NCBI RefSeq assembly: GCF_000620785.1
Contig: NZ_JIAI01000003.1
Coordinates: 248,001-312,000 of the forward strand
DNA from: Actinospineispora acaciae DSM 45401
Lineage (GTDB): Bacteria; Actinomycetota; Actinomycetes; Mycobacteriales; Pseudonocardiaceae
Reading direction: 5' to 3'
Length of the DNA stretch: 64,000 nucleotides
Shown: positions 15,521-23,691 of the stretch, one piece after another
Position numbering within the stretch: position 1 is the stretch's first letter
How the letters are laid out: the number at the start of each line of letters is the position of its first letter
Notes under the pieces: generated by a model
Seen by the model: only the letters and a program-made list of their open reading frames with translations
What the model was told of the DNA's origin: nothing
The model's database searches: none
Translations under genes and position numbers: made by a program

Positions 15521-18154
15521 TCACGGACTCCGGAGGGGCTCGTCGGCGTCCTCCATCGGGGTGACGGTGCCCGCGTCGCCGTCGACCTGGATCTGTTGGC
15601 CGCTGGTGAGGCGTTGGGTGGCCACGCCGGTGCCGAGCACGGCCGGGATGCCGTACTCCCTGGCCACGATCGAGCTGTGGCTCAGCGGGCCGCCCACGTC
15701 CGTGACCACCGCCGAGGCCATCGCGAACAGTGACGTCCAGGCCGGGGTGGTCATCCGGGCCACCAGGACGTCGCCGGCGCGCATCTGGCCGAACTCCTCC
15801 GGGCCGGCCAGCACCCGGGCCGGCGCGGTGACCCGGCCCGCGCTGGCGGCCACGCCGGTGATGACGTTGCCGGTCTGTCCCTGGTCGCCGGACGGCATCA
15901 TCCTGGTCATCCAGCGCGGCATGCCCACCACGGGCAGCATCTGCGGCGGGCTGGCCAGCCGCTGCCCGCGCCAGGTCATCTTGCGCTGCTCGATCGCGCG
16001 CGTGAGGCCGGCCGGGGCGGCGCCGGACGGTTCGAGCTGGGCGCGCAGCTCGTCGTGGCGCAGCCAGAAGACGTCCGAGGGCTCGGCGAGCACGCCGGCC
16101 TTGACCAGGCGACCGCCCAGCTCCAGCAGCATCCGTCGCATCGGCGGCCAGGCCAGTCCGATGTCGGCCAGCGCGTCCTCCCTGGCCGGGCCGGTGCGCT
16201 GGGCCCAGCGCAGCAGGCGGGTGAACCCGGCGCGGCGCAGCGGCCCCAGCCTGCCGCGCGCCGCGCCGGCCCCCTCCTCCCGCGCGGCGGCCGCGCGGGA
16301 CTGGCGCAGGCTCGGGTCGGCGCCCTGGCCGCGCAGGTAGAACCGCAGCGTGTCCAGCACCGGCGCCGGGTCGTCGGCCGGCACCGGGGCGACGAAGTCC
16401 AGGTTGTAGACCACGTGCCCGAACCGCGCGAGGTGCTCGTCGAACCGCTCCCACCACGCCGTCCACAGCGCCGGCGCCACCCCGGCCGGCGCGTCACCTC
16501 GGGCGAGCATGGCCGCGTTGGCCGTCGACTCGATCGCGGCGGCCAGCTCCGGGTGCTCGCGGGTCCATTCCGCCAGGGCGTACAGGGACTTCTCCGCGCG
16601 GATGGGCAGGCTGTCGTAGCCGAGCAGGAACGTCACGGCCGTAGGGTCGCCGTCGCGGTGGACCAGCCGGTCGTAGTAGCGGGCGAACAGCGCCTCGCTG
16701 ATCCCGGCGGACGGGATGACCGACTGCACCGCCGTGTAGTAGACGGTGCCGGCGTCGAGCAGCTCGTGCACCCCGGCCAGCAGCTCCGCCTCGGACATCT
16801 CGGACACCGGCCTGGCCGCCCACCGCGCCACCAGCCGGGCGTAGCGGGGATGAGCCCGGTCCCGCCAGCCCCGGTAGCCCATGTCGCCGGCGCCGGTGAC
16901 CAGCTTGGCCAGCGCGATCGGCATCCGGTAGACCATCCGCCGGAACGCGGCCTTCCGGTAGTGGTAGTACGCGTAGCCGTTCACCGTGGGCAGCCCGAGG
17001 TCCCCGGGCCGCATCACGCCGGCGCCGAACACCGACCGCATCAGCGCCCCCAGCGACCGGGCCACCGAGCCGTCGATCATGTCGGCGAACAGCGGGGACA
17101 GCGGGTCGGGCAGCTGCTCGACGATGCTGGCCCGGAAGTACCAGCTCCTCGGGTACGGCAGCGGCCACTCGGTGGGGACGTCACCAGTCGGCTCGGGCAG
17201 CGCGGTGATCGGCCGGGACTGCACGATCCGGAACTCGCCGCCCGCGTAGGCCCACTCGATGTCCTGCGGCGCGCCGTAGTGCTCGGCGATCCGGGCGCCG
17301 ATGCCGGCCAGCTCGGTCACCGCCCGGTCGTCGAGCACCTGTTCGCGGCGGCGCGCGTCGGGCACCTGTTCCTCGGCCGTGCCGTGCTCGGCGTAGCCGG
17401 TCATGACCCGCTTGTCGGCGGTGTGCCGGGACAGCACCCGCCCGCTCGCGGTGTCCACCACCACGTCGTCGGTGCTCACCTGCCCGCTGACCACCGACTC
17501 CCCCAGGCCCCAGGCGGCGCTGACCACCGTCTGGTCCCGGCGGCCGTTGGCCGGGTTGGCGGTGAACATCACCCCGGCGGCGTCGGCGGGCACCATCGTC
17601 TGCACCACCACGGCCAGGCTGACCTGGCCCGGGTCGATGCGCTGGCGGGCGCGGTAGGCCATCGCCCTCGCGGTCCACAGCGAGGCCCAGCAGTCCCGGA
17701 CGGCGGTGCGCAGCTCGTCGGCGCCCCGGATGTTGAGGTAGGTGTCCTGCTGGCCGGCGAAGCTGGCATCGGCCAGGTCCTCCGCGGTGGCCGAGGACCG
17801 CACCGCGACCGCCGGCTCGCCGCCGCCGGTGCCGCGCAGCAGCCGGTACGCCGCGCCGGCCGCCGCCGCGATCTCCGCCGGCATCTCGTGCGCGGCGAAC
17901 AGCGCCCGGATCCGCTCGGACGCCCGGTCGAGCTCCGCCGAATCGGCCGGGCCGTCCGAGCCGGCCAGCTCGAGGATCCGGTCCCCGATCCCGGCGGCGG
18001 CGACGAACCGGCGGTACGCATCCGTGGTGATCACGAACCCGTGCGGGACCGGGAAACCGGCCCTGCGCAGCTCGCCGAGGTTGGCCGCCTTGCCACCGGC
18101 GAGCGGTATGTCGTCGGCGCCGATCTCGTCCAGCCGCCGGGTGTAGCCGTTCAC
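15521..18154 (-). CDS. PEP-synthase-like phosphotransferase with rifampin-phosphotransferase architecture
   Basis: 877 residues. Residues 1-320 form the ATP-grasp pyruvate-phosphate-dikinase domain (LAGGKAANLGELRRAGFPVP, VAVRSSATAEDLADASFAGQ, AGVMFTANPANGRRDQTVV). Residues about 330-760 are a helical substrate domain. The C-terminal swivelling domain carries the phospho-accepting H826 in GGPLSHSSIVAREYGIPAV. There is no C-terminal PEP-binding barrel, so it is not a PEP synthase. The order and length match rifampin phosphotransferase (about 860-870 residues), but phenylphosphate-synthase-like and other small-molecule kinases share it, and the substrate is not established. It follows its TetR gene by 21 bases. 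Confidence 0.82.
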   Translation of the reverse strand: MNGYTRRLDEIGADDIPLAGGKAANLGELRRAGFPVPHGFVITTDAYRRFVAAAGIGDRILELAGSDGPADSAELDRASERIRALFAAHEMPAEIAAAAGAAYRLLRGTGGGEPAVAVRSSATAEDLADASFAGQQDTYLNIRGADELRTAVRDCWASLWTARAMAYRARQRIDPGQVSLAVVVQTMVPADAAGVMFTANPANGRRDQTVVSAAWGLGESVVSGQVSTDDVVVDTASGRVLSRHTADKRVMTGYAEHGTAEEQVPDARRREQVLDDRAVTELAGIGARIAEHYGAPQDIEWAYAGGEFRIVQSRPITALPEPTGDVPTEWPLPYPRSWYFRASIVEQLPDPLSPLFADMIDGSVARSLGALMRSVFGAGVMRPGDLGLPTVNGYAYYHYRKAAFRRMVYRMPIALAKLVTGAGDMGYRGWRDRAHPRYARLVARWAARPVSEMSEAELLAGVHELLDAGTVYYTAVQSVIPSAGISEALFARYYDRLVHRDGDPTAVTFLLGYDSLPIRAEKSLYALAEWTREHPELAAAIESTANAAMLARGDAPAGVAPALWTAWWERFDEHLARFGHVVYNLDFVAPVPADDPAPVLDTLRFYLRGQGADPSLRQSRAAAAREEGAGAARGRLGPLRRAGFTRLLRWAQRTGPAREDALADIGLAWPPMRRMLLELGGRLVKAGVLAEPSDVFWLRHDELRAQLEPSGAAPAGLTRAIEQRKMTWRGQRLASPPQMLPVVGMPRWMTRMMPSGDQGQTGNVITGVAASAGRVTAPARVLAGPEEFGQMRAGDVLVARMTTPAWTSLFAMASAVVTDVGGPLSHSSIVAREYGIPAVLGTGVATQRLTSGQQIQVDGDAGTVTPMEDADEPLRSP

Positions 18155-18175
18155 GTCCGTTCCTCCTGGAGTAGA

Positions 18176-18895
18176 TCAGGCCGAGGTCGTCGCCGACCTG
18201 GCCGGCCGCGACTCGATGGCCTTGGCCAGCTCGTCCCGGAACCGCTCGCACCGCGCCAGCACCGAGGGCGCGACCTCGGCGAGCGCGGCCGGGTCGGGCT
18301 CGCCGGGCGGTGCCACCGCGGCCCGGACGGCGTAGGCCAGCGCGGCGCCGGACACCTCCGGGTCGGCTTCGGGCGCGTGCGAGAGGGGCCGGTAGAGGTA
18401 GAAGCCGGTCTGCACCGCGTTGAGCAGGTAGCGCTGGGTGTCGACGTCCAGGTCGGTGCGCATCAGGCCGCGGTCGCGGAGCAGCTCGAACATCTCGTTC
18501 GCCAGGTCCGCCTTCAGCCCGCGCATCGGCTCGACGGCGCCCTCGTCGGCCAGGTCGCCCAGCAGCTCGGTGTCCCGGGAGAACATCGCCCGCAACAGCG
18601 GCCGGCGCTGCACCGCGAGGTAGGTCAGCCGGGCCTGCTCGGCCGGCAGCACCGACGCCGGGTCCCGCCGGATCGCCTCGGCCAGCTCGTCCAGCAGCCC
18701 CAGCGACTCGCGCATCAGCACGCACATGAACAGCCAGGCCCGCGACTCGAAGTGCAGGTAGACGGTGCCCTTGCCGACCCCGGCGCGCTTGGCCACCTCC
18801 TCGACGGTGACCCGCTTGTACCCCCAGCGCAGCGCCAGGTCGGCCGCCGCGTCCAAGATCCGCCGCGCCCGCTCCGCGTCCGACATGCCACTCAC
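18176..18895 (-). CDS. TetR-family regulator of the phosphotransferase operon
   Basis: 239 residues (an alternative ATG is three codons in). HTH: VTVEEVAKRAGVGKGTVYLH at residues about 29-48, followed by FESRAWLFMCVLM. The long C-terminal domain is typical of TetR proteins sensing bulky ligands. It is the first gene of a two-gene minus-strand operon with the RPH-like enzyme. An imperfect 23-bp palindrome sits 11 bp upstream of its start (18907-18929), a good autorepression site, and further palindromes with AGACCGAC half-sites lie at 19074 and 19415. Confidence 0.9.
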   Translation of the reverse strand: MSGMSDAERARRILDAAADLALRWGYKRVTVEEVAKRAGVGKGTVYLHFESRAWLFMCVLMRESLGLLDELAEAIRRDPASVLPAEQARLTYLAVQRRPLLRAMFSRDTELLGDLADEGAVEPMRGLKADLANEMFELLRDRGLMRTDLDVDTQRYLLNAVQTGFYLYRPLSHAPEADPEVSGAALAYAVRAAVAPPGEPDPAALAEVAPSVLARCERFRDELAKAIESRPARSATTSA

Positions 18896-18906
18896 TCTCT
18901 GACCGT

Positions 18907-18929
18907 TGACTGGATTTCAAATCTGGTCA
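18907..18929. promoter_or_regulatory. Imperfect 23-bp palindrome upstream of TetR
   Basis: TGAC-N2-GATTT-N-AAATC-N2-GGTCA reads the same on both strands except for two symmetrical pairs and the centre. It starts 11 bp before the TetR gene and is the best candidate operator for the TetR-phosphotransferase operon. Confidence 0.55.
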
Positions 18930-18998
18930 CGAGTCAGCATAGCGCGCCCCGGCGTGCCGCCGACAACCGATTAGTTCGCACGTGCGCGCGCACCGTGC

Positions 18999-19088
18999 CC
19001 AAGACCGGCCACCGCCCCCGGCCCGGCCACCGCTCCCGGTCCTGCCACCGCTCCAAGACCGGCCACCGCTCCAAGACCGACCGACGGT
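18999..19088. repeat. 18-bp tandem repeat, five units
   Basis: Five back-to-back 18-base units at 18999, 19017, 19035, 19053 and 19071. Units 1 and 4 differ only at the last base; their core is CCAAGACCGGCCACCGC. Units 2 and 3 keep the GCCACCGCT end; unit 5 diverges and runs into the AGACCGAC palindrome at 19074. Confidence 0.8.
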
Positions 19089-19094
19089 CGGTCT
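19074..19094. promoter_or_regulatory. Perfect palindrome AGACCGACCG-A-CGGTCGGTCT
   Basis: Ten-base perfect arms with a one-base centre, of the type bound by TetR-family repressors. It is about 180 bp upstream of the TetR start at 18895, next to the AT-rich stretch CCATATTTTGAG, a possible promoter. The same half-site recurs at 19415-19437. Confidence 0.45.
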
Positions 19095-19414
19095 GTCCAT
19101 ATTTTGAGACGGCTGGATCACGGCGGCCCCGGCGCGCGGGCATCCGAAACGAGCGGACAGGCCGAGCGCGCACTACCCGACGGCGTGACCGTGCGTGACG
19201 GTTCGGAGTGGACGCGGCCCGCATTGATCCGCGTTCGGTTCGTCGAAATCGACACGAACGGTGCCGTACCACCGCTATAACAAACGCTGACGTCGATTAC
19301 GGCGCACGACACCCCAGGCATGGCCGGCTCGCACGACCACGCTGCGTGAGCGACCGCCGCAAGCAAGAACGGCTCGACAGGGCGGCCAGCGCCGCGCCCG
19401 CGCCCCCGCCGCGC

Positions 19415-19437
19415 CCTAGACCGACCGTCGGTCTAGG
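19415..19437 (-). terminator. Perfect palindrome after enoyl-CoA hydratase gene
   Basis: Eleven-base perfect arms CCTAGACCGAC / GTCGGTCTAGG with a one-base centre, four bases beyond the stop of the minus-strand operon. The location fits a terminator, but the AGACCGAC half-sites are shared with 19074-19094, so a regulator site is equally possible. Confidence 0.45.
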
Positions 19438-19441
19438 ACGG

Positions 19442-20212
19442 TCAGGTGCCCGTCCACTCCGGCCGCTGGCCGGTGCCGAACAGGCGGACGCCCTCGGCGA
19501 AGTCGACGCTGCCGTAGACGCGCTCGGTCAGGTCGTCGCCGGGCGGCAGGTTGGCGCGGCGCAGCCGGACCAGCGCGCGCTTGGTCGCCCACATGGTCAG
19601 CGGCGCGTGCCCGGCCAGGGTCTCGAGCGTGCTGGCAAGCACGGACTCCAGGTCGTCGGCGGACACCAGCTCGGCGACGAACCCGGCGGCGTGCGCGTCC
19701 TCGGCGGACAGCATCCGGGCGCGCAACAACATGTCCAGCGTCCGCCCCGGCCCCAGGTGCGAGACCAGCAGCGCATAGGTGTGCATGGCCAGGCAGTTGC
19801 CGAGGGTACGCGCGGTGGGGATCCCGAACCGCGACGACGAGGTCGCCAGCCGCAGGTCGCAGGACGCCGCCAGCGCGAGCCCACCACCCACGCAGTAGCC
19901 CGAGATCGCGGCCACCGTCGGCACCGTCACGTCCTCCAGCCGCCGCAGCACCCGCGTGATGCGTTCCTCGTACGCCACGCCGGCGGCCCCGTCGAAGCCC
20001 GCGAACTGCCCGATGTCCGTACCCGACACGAACGCCTTGCCGCCCGCGCCGCGCAGCACCATGGCCCGCACGCCGTCCTCGGAGTCCGCCCGCTCACATG
20101 CCTCGTACAACCCCTCGTACATCGCGAACGTCATGGCGTTGTGCGCGGCCGGCCGGTTGAACGTCACCAACAGCGCGGCCCCGTCGCGCTCCACCACCAG
20201 CTCGTCGCTCAC
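19442..20212 (-). CDS. Enoyl-CoA hydratase/isomerase family protein
   Basis: 256 residues of crotonase fold from a GTG at 20212 that overlaps the CoA-transferase stop (GTGA). The oxyanion-hole segments are visible: GGKAFVSGTDIGQF (about 60-72) and ISGYCVGGGLALAASCDLRL (about 104-123). The usual catalytic Glu pair is not obvious (RTLGNCLAMH in place of the common PE-x-x-LG), so hydratase, isomerase or hydrolase cannot be told apart. It is last in the MatC/CoA-transferase/hydratase operon, so it probably acts on the CoA thioester made by the transferase. Confidence 0.88.
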   Translation of the reverse strand: MSDELVVERDGAALLVTFNRPAAHNAMTFAMYEGLYEACERADSEDGVRAMVLRGAGGKAFVSGTDIGQFAGFDGAAGVAYEERITRVLRRLEDVTVPTVAAISGYCVGGGLALAASCDLRLATSSSRFGIPTARTLGNCLAMHTYALLVSHLGPGRTLDMLLRARMLSAEDAHAAGFVAELVSADDLESVLASTLETLAGHAPLTMWATKRALVRLRRANLPPGDDLTERVYGSVDFAEGVRLFGTGQRPEWTGT

Positions 20213-21414
20213 CGCGAACCCCCCGCCGCGCCGGACTCGATCATGTCTTCGACCTGCGCCGAGGAGTAGCCCAGCTCCCCCAGCACCGCGCGGGTGTCGG
20301 CGCCCAGCACCGGCCCGGCGGCGTCACGCCGCACCGGGGTGCCGGACAGCCGCATCGGCGAGCCGAGCTGGCGCACTGTGCCCAGCTCGGGGTGCGGGGC
20401 GTCCCAGTAGTAGTCGCGTCGGGTCAGATGGTCGTCGGTGAACACCTGGCCATAGTCGTTGATCGGCGCGCAGGGCACACCTTGGGACCCCACCGCGTCG
20501 AGCACCTCGGCCACCGTCCGGGTCGCGGTGACCGCCTCGATCGCGGAAAGCAGCTCGTCGCGGTGCCGGAACCGGCTGGTCGCGTCGGCGTAGCGCGGGT
20601 CGGCGTGCGCGTCCGCCAAATCCAGCCCGGCGCACAGGCCGTCCCAGGTCTTGCGGGTCACCGCGCCGATGGTGACCCAGCCGTCCCGACAACGCACCGC
20701 CTGGTACGGCGCCTGCGTCTGGTGCGCGGACCCGAGCGGGCGCCCCACCCGCCCGGCGCCGAAGTACCCGGCCGCCTCCCAGACCGCCAGCGACACCCCC
20801 GCCTCGAACAACGACACGTCGACCCGCTGCCCAGCGCCGGACCCGGACCCTGAAGGACGCAACGCGGCGGTCACCGCCAGCGCGGTGTAGAGCCCGCACA
20901 CCAGGTCGCAGATCGGCACCCCGACCTTCGCCGGGTCGCCGTCCGGGGTGCCGGTGATGCTCATCAGCCCGGACCGGGCCTGCGCCATGATGTCCAGCCC
21001 GGGCAGCCCGGCCAGCGGCCCGTCCTGCCCGAACCCGGACGCCGAGGCGTACACCAGCCCGGGGTTCACCTCCGCCAGCTCATCGGGCCCCAGCCCGAGC
21101 CGGCGCAGCGCGCCCGGGCGCAGGTTCTCCACCAGCGCGTCCGCGCCCTCGGCCAGCCGCAGGAACGCCTCCCGGCCGGCGTCCGAGCGCAGGTCCAGCG
21201 CGACCGACTCCTTGTTGCGGTTCAGCCGGACGAACGCCGCCCCGTGCGGATGGCCACCCTCGCGGGGGCCGCTGCCCCGGGTCGGGTCGCCTTCGTCCGG
21301 GTGCTCGATCTTGATCACCCGGGCACCCAGGTCGGCGAGCTGCATGGTGGCGAACGGCCCCGCCATGAACACCCCGACCTCGATCACCGTCACACCGTCC
21401 AAGGGTCCAGTCAT
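20209..21414 (-). CDS. CaiB/BaiF (class III) CoA-transferase
   Basis: 401 residues. The N-terminus LDGVTVIEVGVFMAGPFATM and the block LGARVIKIEHPDEGDPTRG are typical, and the catalytic Asp lies in LPGLDIMAQARSGLMSITG. Class III transferases move CoA between carboxylic acids such as oxalate, succinate, carnitine or dicarboxylates. It lies three bases after a dicarboxylate-type transporter and overlaps the hydratase, so it likely activates the imported acid with CoA from a donor thioester. The specific acid cannot be read from sequence. Confidence 0.92.
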   Translation of the reverse strand: MTGPLDGVTVIEVGVFMAGPFATMQLADLGARVIKIEHPDEGDPTRGSGPREGGHPHGAAFVRLNRNKESVALDLRSDAGREAFLRLAEGADALVENLRPGALRRLGLGPDELAEVNPGLVYASASGFGQDGPLAGLPGLDIMAQARSGLMSITGTPDGDPAKVGVPICDLVCGLYTALAVTAALRPSGSGSGAGQRVDVSLFEAGVSLAVWEAAGYFGAGRVGRPLGSAHQTQAPYQAVRCRDGWVTIGAVTRKTWDGLCAGLDLADAHADPRYADATSRFRHRDELLSAIEAVTATRTVAEVLDAVGSQGVPCAPINDYGQVFTDDHLTRRDYYWDAPHPELGTVRQLGSPMRLSGTPVRRDAAGPVLGADTRAVLGELGYSSAQVEDMIESGAAGGSR

Positions 21415-21417
21415 GGC

Positions 21418-22755
21418 CTACAGCCAACCCGGTACCACCAGCAACAGCCAAGTGATCGGCGGCCCGACCGCCACCATGGAGAACCCCCACCGCATCAGCC
21501 GGCGGTACACGTAGTCCCTGCTCTCCTCCGGCGTGCTCGCCGTGACCAGCGCGCCCGAGGTGGAGAACGGGCTGGAGTCGACCACCGAGGCGGAGATGGC
21601 CAGCGCGGTGATCAGCCCGACCGGCCCGACGTGCCCGGCCAGCAGGAACGGCACCGCCAGCGGGATCAGCGCGCCCAGGATCCCGGTGGTGGACGCGAAC
21701 GCCGACACCGCCCCGCCGATGTAGCAGATCACCAGTGCGGCCAGCAGCGGGACGCCGATCAGCGCCACCTGGTTGCCCAGGAACTTGATCGTGCCCAGCT
21801 CCTGCATCAGGTTGACGTAGGTCACGATGCCGCAGATCAGCAGCACCGTCGGCCACGCCACCTGGGCCACCGCGCCCTTGTAGGTGTGCGGCGCGAGCAG
21901 CGAGAGCAGCACCACCGCGGTCACCGCGAGCAACCCGACGTCGAGCTGGAACGCCAGCGCGCCGACCGCCAGCGCCACCAGCACCACCAGGGTGAGCGCC
22001 CGGTTCAGGTCCAGCGTGGTGACCGGCGCGTGCTCGCCATCCGTGAAACCGGCCCCTGTCGCGCCCGTGGCCTGGGACCGCGCCGCGCCCGGCCCGCCCC
22101 CGGCGGCCACCCCGACGGGCTCCTGCTCGACCACCCGCCCGAGCAGTTCGCGCCCGCCGAACAGGAAGAACACCACCACGTTGAGCAGCACGTTGAAGAC
22201 CAGACTGCCCAGGAACAGGGCCAACGGGCTGCCGGGCAGATTGGCCTTCGCCACCACCCCGTTCGTGATCACACCGAAGATGCTCAGCGGCGAGAACCCG
22301 CCGGCGCTGGCCCCGTTGATGATCGACAGCCCCATCAGAACCGGGTTGATCCGGTGCCGCACCGCGAACCCGAGGCCGACCGGCGCGATGATCGCCACCG
22401 CCGCCGGGACCACCGCGCCGAACGCGCTGAGCAGGCCGGTGACCGCGAACATGATCCAGGGTATGAGCGCGATCCGGCCCCGGACCCCGCGCACCGCCAC
22501 CTGGACCAGCCAGTCGACGGTGCCGTTCGCCCTGGCGATGGCGAACAGGAACGTGACCCCGACCAGGATCACGAACAGGCTGCCCGGGAAGCCCTCGAAT
22601 ATCTTGTCGGCGACGTCGTCGGGCTTGCCGCCGACCGCCACCGAGCCGATGACGAACGCGGCGACCAGCGCTATCGCGCCGAGGTTGATGGGGTACACGG
22701 TGGCCAGCACGAACGCTGCCACGAGTACCAGGATCGCAATGACATGAATGGACAC
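21418..22755 (-). CDS. MatC/SLC13-type dicarboxylate transporter
   Basis: 445 residues from a GTG at 22755 with GGGAGGA upstream. The start IHVIAILVLVAAFVLATVYP and the following KIFEGFPGSLFVILVGVTFL match the MatC N-terminal domain of malonate/dicarboxylate carriers, and a second copy of the ion-transporter repeat lies after the charged loop near residue 240. About 11 helices are predicted by hydrophobicity. First gene of an operon with the CoA-transferase and hydratase, preceded by a site like the IclR operator (22812-22828). It probably imports a dicarboxylate or 2-hydroxyacid. Confidence 0.85.
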   Translation of the reverse strand: MSIHVIAILVLVAAFVLATVYPINLGAIALVAAFVIGSVAVGGKPDDVADKIFEGFPGSLFVILVGVTFLFAIARANGTVDWLVQVAVRGVRGRIALIPWIMFAVTGLLSAFGAVVPAAVAIIAPVGLGFAVRHRINPVLMGLSIINGASAGGFSPLSIFGVITNGVVAKANLPGSPLALFLGSLVFNVLLNVVVFFLFGGRELLGRVVEQEPVGVAAGGGPGAARSQATGATGAGFTDGEHAPVTTLDLNRALTLVVLVALAVGALAFQLDVGLLAVTAVVLLSLLAPHTYKGAVAQVAWPTVLLICGIVTYVNLMQELGTIKFLGNQVALIGVPLLAALVICYIGGAVSAFASTTGILGALIPLAVPFLLAGHVGPVGLITALAISASVVDSSPFSTSGALVTASTPEESRDYVYRRLMRWGFSMVAVGPPITWLLLVVPGWL

Positions 22756-22811
22756 GGCATTCCTCCCGGCGGACGTTGACGGGCGGGAAATGTTCCGTCT
22801 CACGGCATGGA

Positions 22812-22828
22812 GTGCTGTAAAACGGCGC
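22812..22828. promoter_or_regulatory. Second IclR-type operator, upstream of transporter operon
   Basis: 17 bp (GTGC-TGTA-AAACGGCGC) matching 13 of 17 positions of the palindrome at 23655-23671, located 57 bp before the transporter start. The pairing with the site next to the iclR gene suggests a common regulator. Confidence 0.5.
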
Positions 22829-22838
22829 GGGGATGTTA

Positions 22839-22853
22839 GGGGTGCGCTACCCC
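22839..22853 (-). terminator. Small hairpin after iclR gene
   Basis: GGGGT / ACCCC arms with a five-base loop, four bases past the IclR stop and ahead of the transporter operon promoter. Short stem and no U-run, so a weak candidate. Confidence 0.3.
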
Positions 22854-22857
22854 ACAG

Positions 22858-23598
22858 TCAATAACCGAGCTTCGCGCTCAGCTCCCTCGCCGCGTCCCTG
22901 ACCGCCGCGCCGAGATGCTCCTCGGACTCCGAGGACATCCGGCTGACCGGAAGGTTGACGCTCATGCTGGCGATCGGGTGCCGCTGCGCGCCGAGGACCG
23001 CCGACGCCACGCAGCCGACGTCCGAGCGCCACTCGCCCCGGTTCACCGCGAACCCCCGCTCCCGGATGTGGGCCAGTTCCGCGCGCAGCCCGGAGGCGTC
23101 GTCGATGGTCGTCTCGGTGAAGCGGGGCAGCTCGCGCACCAGCATCCGGTTGACCAGCTCGGGCCGGCCGTGCGCGAGGATCGCCTTGCCGTTGGCCGAG
23201 GCGTGCAACGGGAACGCGTGCCCGAGCGCCATGATGATCCGCACCGGCTTGGACGTCTCCAGCCGCTCGATCAGCACCACCCGGTCCTCCTCCGGCACCG
23301 CGAGGTGGATCGTCTCGTCGGTGCTCCGGCGCAGCTCCTCCATGATCGGAAGGGCCGCCTTGCGCAGGTCCAGCTCCAGGCTGACCTGCCCGCCGACGGT
23401 GAGCGCCTTGCTGGTCATCACCCACCGGGTCAGCTCGTCGGCCGACGGGCGGATCCAGCCCGCCGTGTTCAGCGTGACCAGCGCGCGCTGCACCGAGCTC
23501 TTGGGGATCCCCAGCTCGCGCGCCAGCTCGCCCACGCCCACCGGCTGGCGCGCGGCGACCTCCTCCAACACCCGCAGCGTGTTGAGCACGTTTCGCAT
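22858..23598 (-). CDS. IclR-family regulator
   Basis: 246 residues from the ATG at 23598 (GAGGGAG seven bases upstream). Winged HTH: VGELARELGIPKSSVQRALV (about 21-40). Effector domain: FPLHASANGKAILAH (about 130) and GFAVNRGEWRSDVGCVAS, the classic IclR signature. IclR proteins sense organic acids such as glyoxylate or dicarboxylates. It is divergent from the serine-glyoxylate aminotransferase gene and lies upstream, on the same strand, of the MatC operon; similar 17-bp palindromes precede both operons. Confidence 0.92.
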   Translation of the reverse strand: MRNVLNTLRVLEEVAARQPVGVGELARELGIPKSSVQRALVTLNTAGWIRPSADELTRWVMTSKALTVGGQVSLELDLRKAALPIMEELRRSTDETIHLAVPEEDRVVLIERLETSKPVRIIMALGHAFPLHASANGKAILAHGRPELVNRMLVRELPRFTETTIDDASGLRAELAHIRERGFAVNRGEWRSDVGCVASAVLGAQRHPIASMSVNLPVSRMSSESEEHLGAAVRDAARELSAKLGY

Positions 23599-23654
23599 CC
23601 CTTGACTCCCTCGGACCGCACACCTACCATCCCCGGGCCGTCTCGCCGCACAGC

Positions 23655-23671
23655 GTGCCATTAAACGGCAC
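23655..23671. promoter_or_regulatory. IclR-type operator between iclR and aminotransferase
   Basis: A 17-bp palindrome, GTGCC-N-TT-N-AA-N-GGCAC, in the 93-bp divergent gap. Only the three N positions break symmetry. A 13/17 match lies before the MatC-type transporter. Confidence 0.6.
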
Positions 23672-23691
23672 AGAACGGAACCCGATGCCGC

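Larger units (their letters stand above)
18896..19441. other. Non-coding region with tandem repeats and palindromes
   Basis: 545 bp between the TetR start and the enoyl-CoA hydratase stop, both on the minus strand. No ORF here has a ribosome site or family match. It contains the TetR palindrome, an 18-bp tandem repeat and two AGACCGAC palindromes. No rifamycin-associated promoter element (the GGGGCTT...AAGCCCC pattern) was found. The remainder is GC-rich without obvious structure. Confidence 0.7.

Noticed and set aside
15521..18154. PEP synthase or pyruvate phosphate dikinase
   Set aside because: The C-terminal PEP-binding barrel is absent and the phospho-His domain is last, as in rifampin phosphotransferase.
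18896..19441. CRISPR-like array from the 18-bp repeats
   Set aside because: Units are contiguous with no spacers; it is a simple tandem repeat.
19208..20269. Large plus-strand frame over the enoyl-CoA hydratase
   Set aside because: Arg/Gly/His-rich antisense shadow typical of GC-rich DNA; the minus-strand frame has the crotonase motifs.
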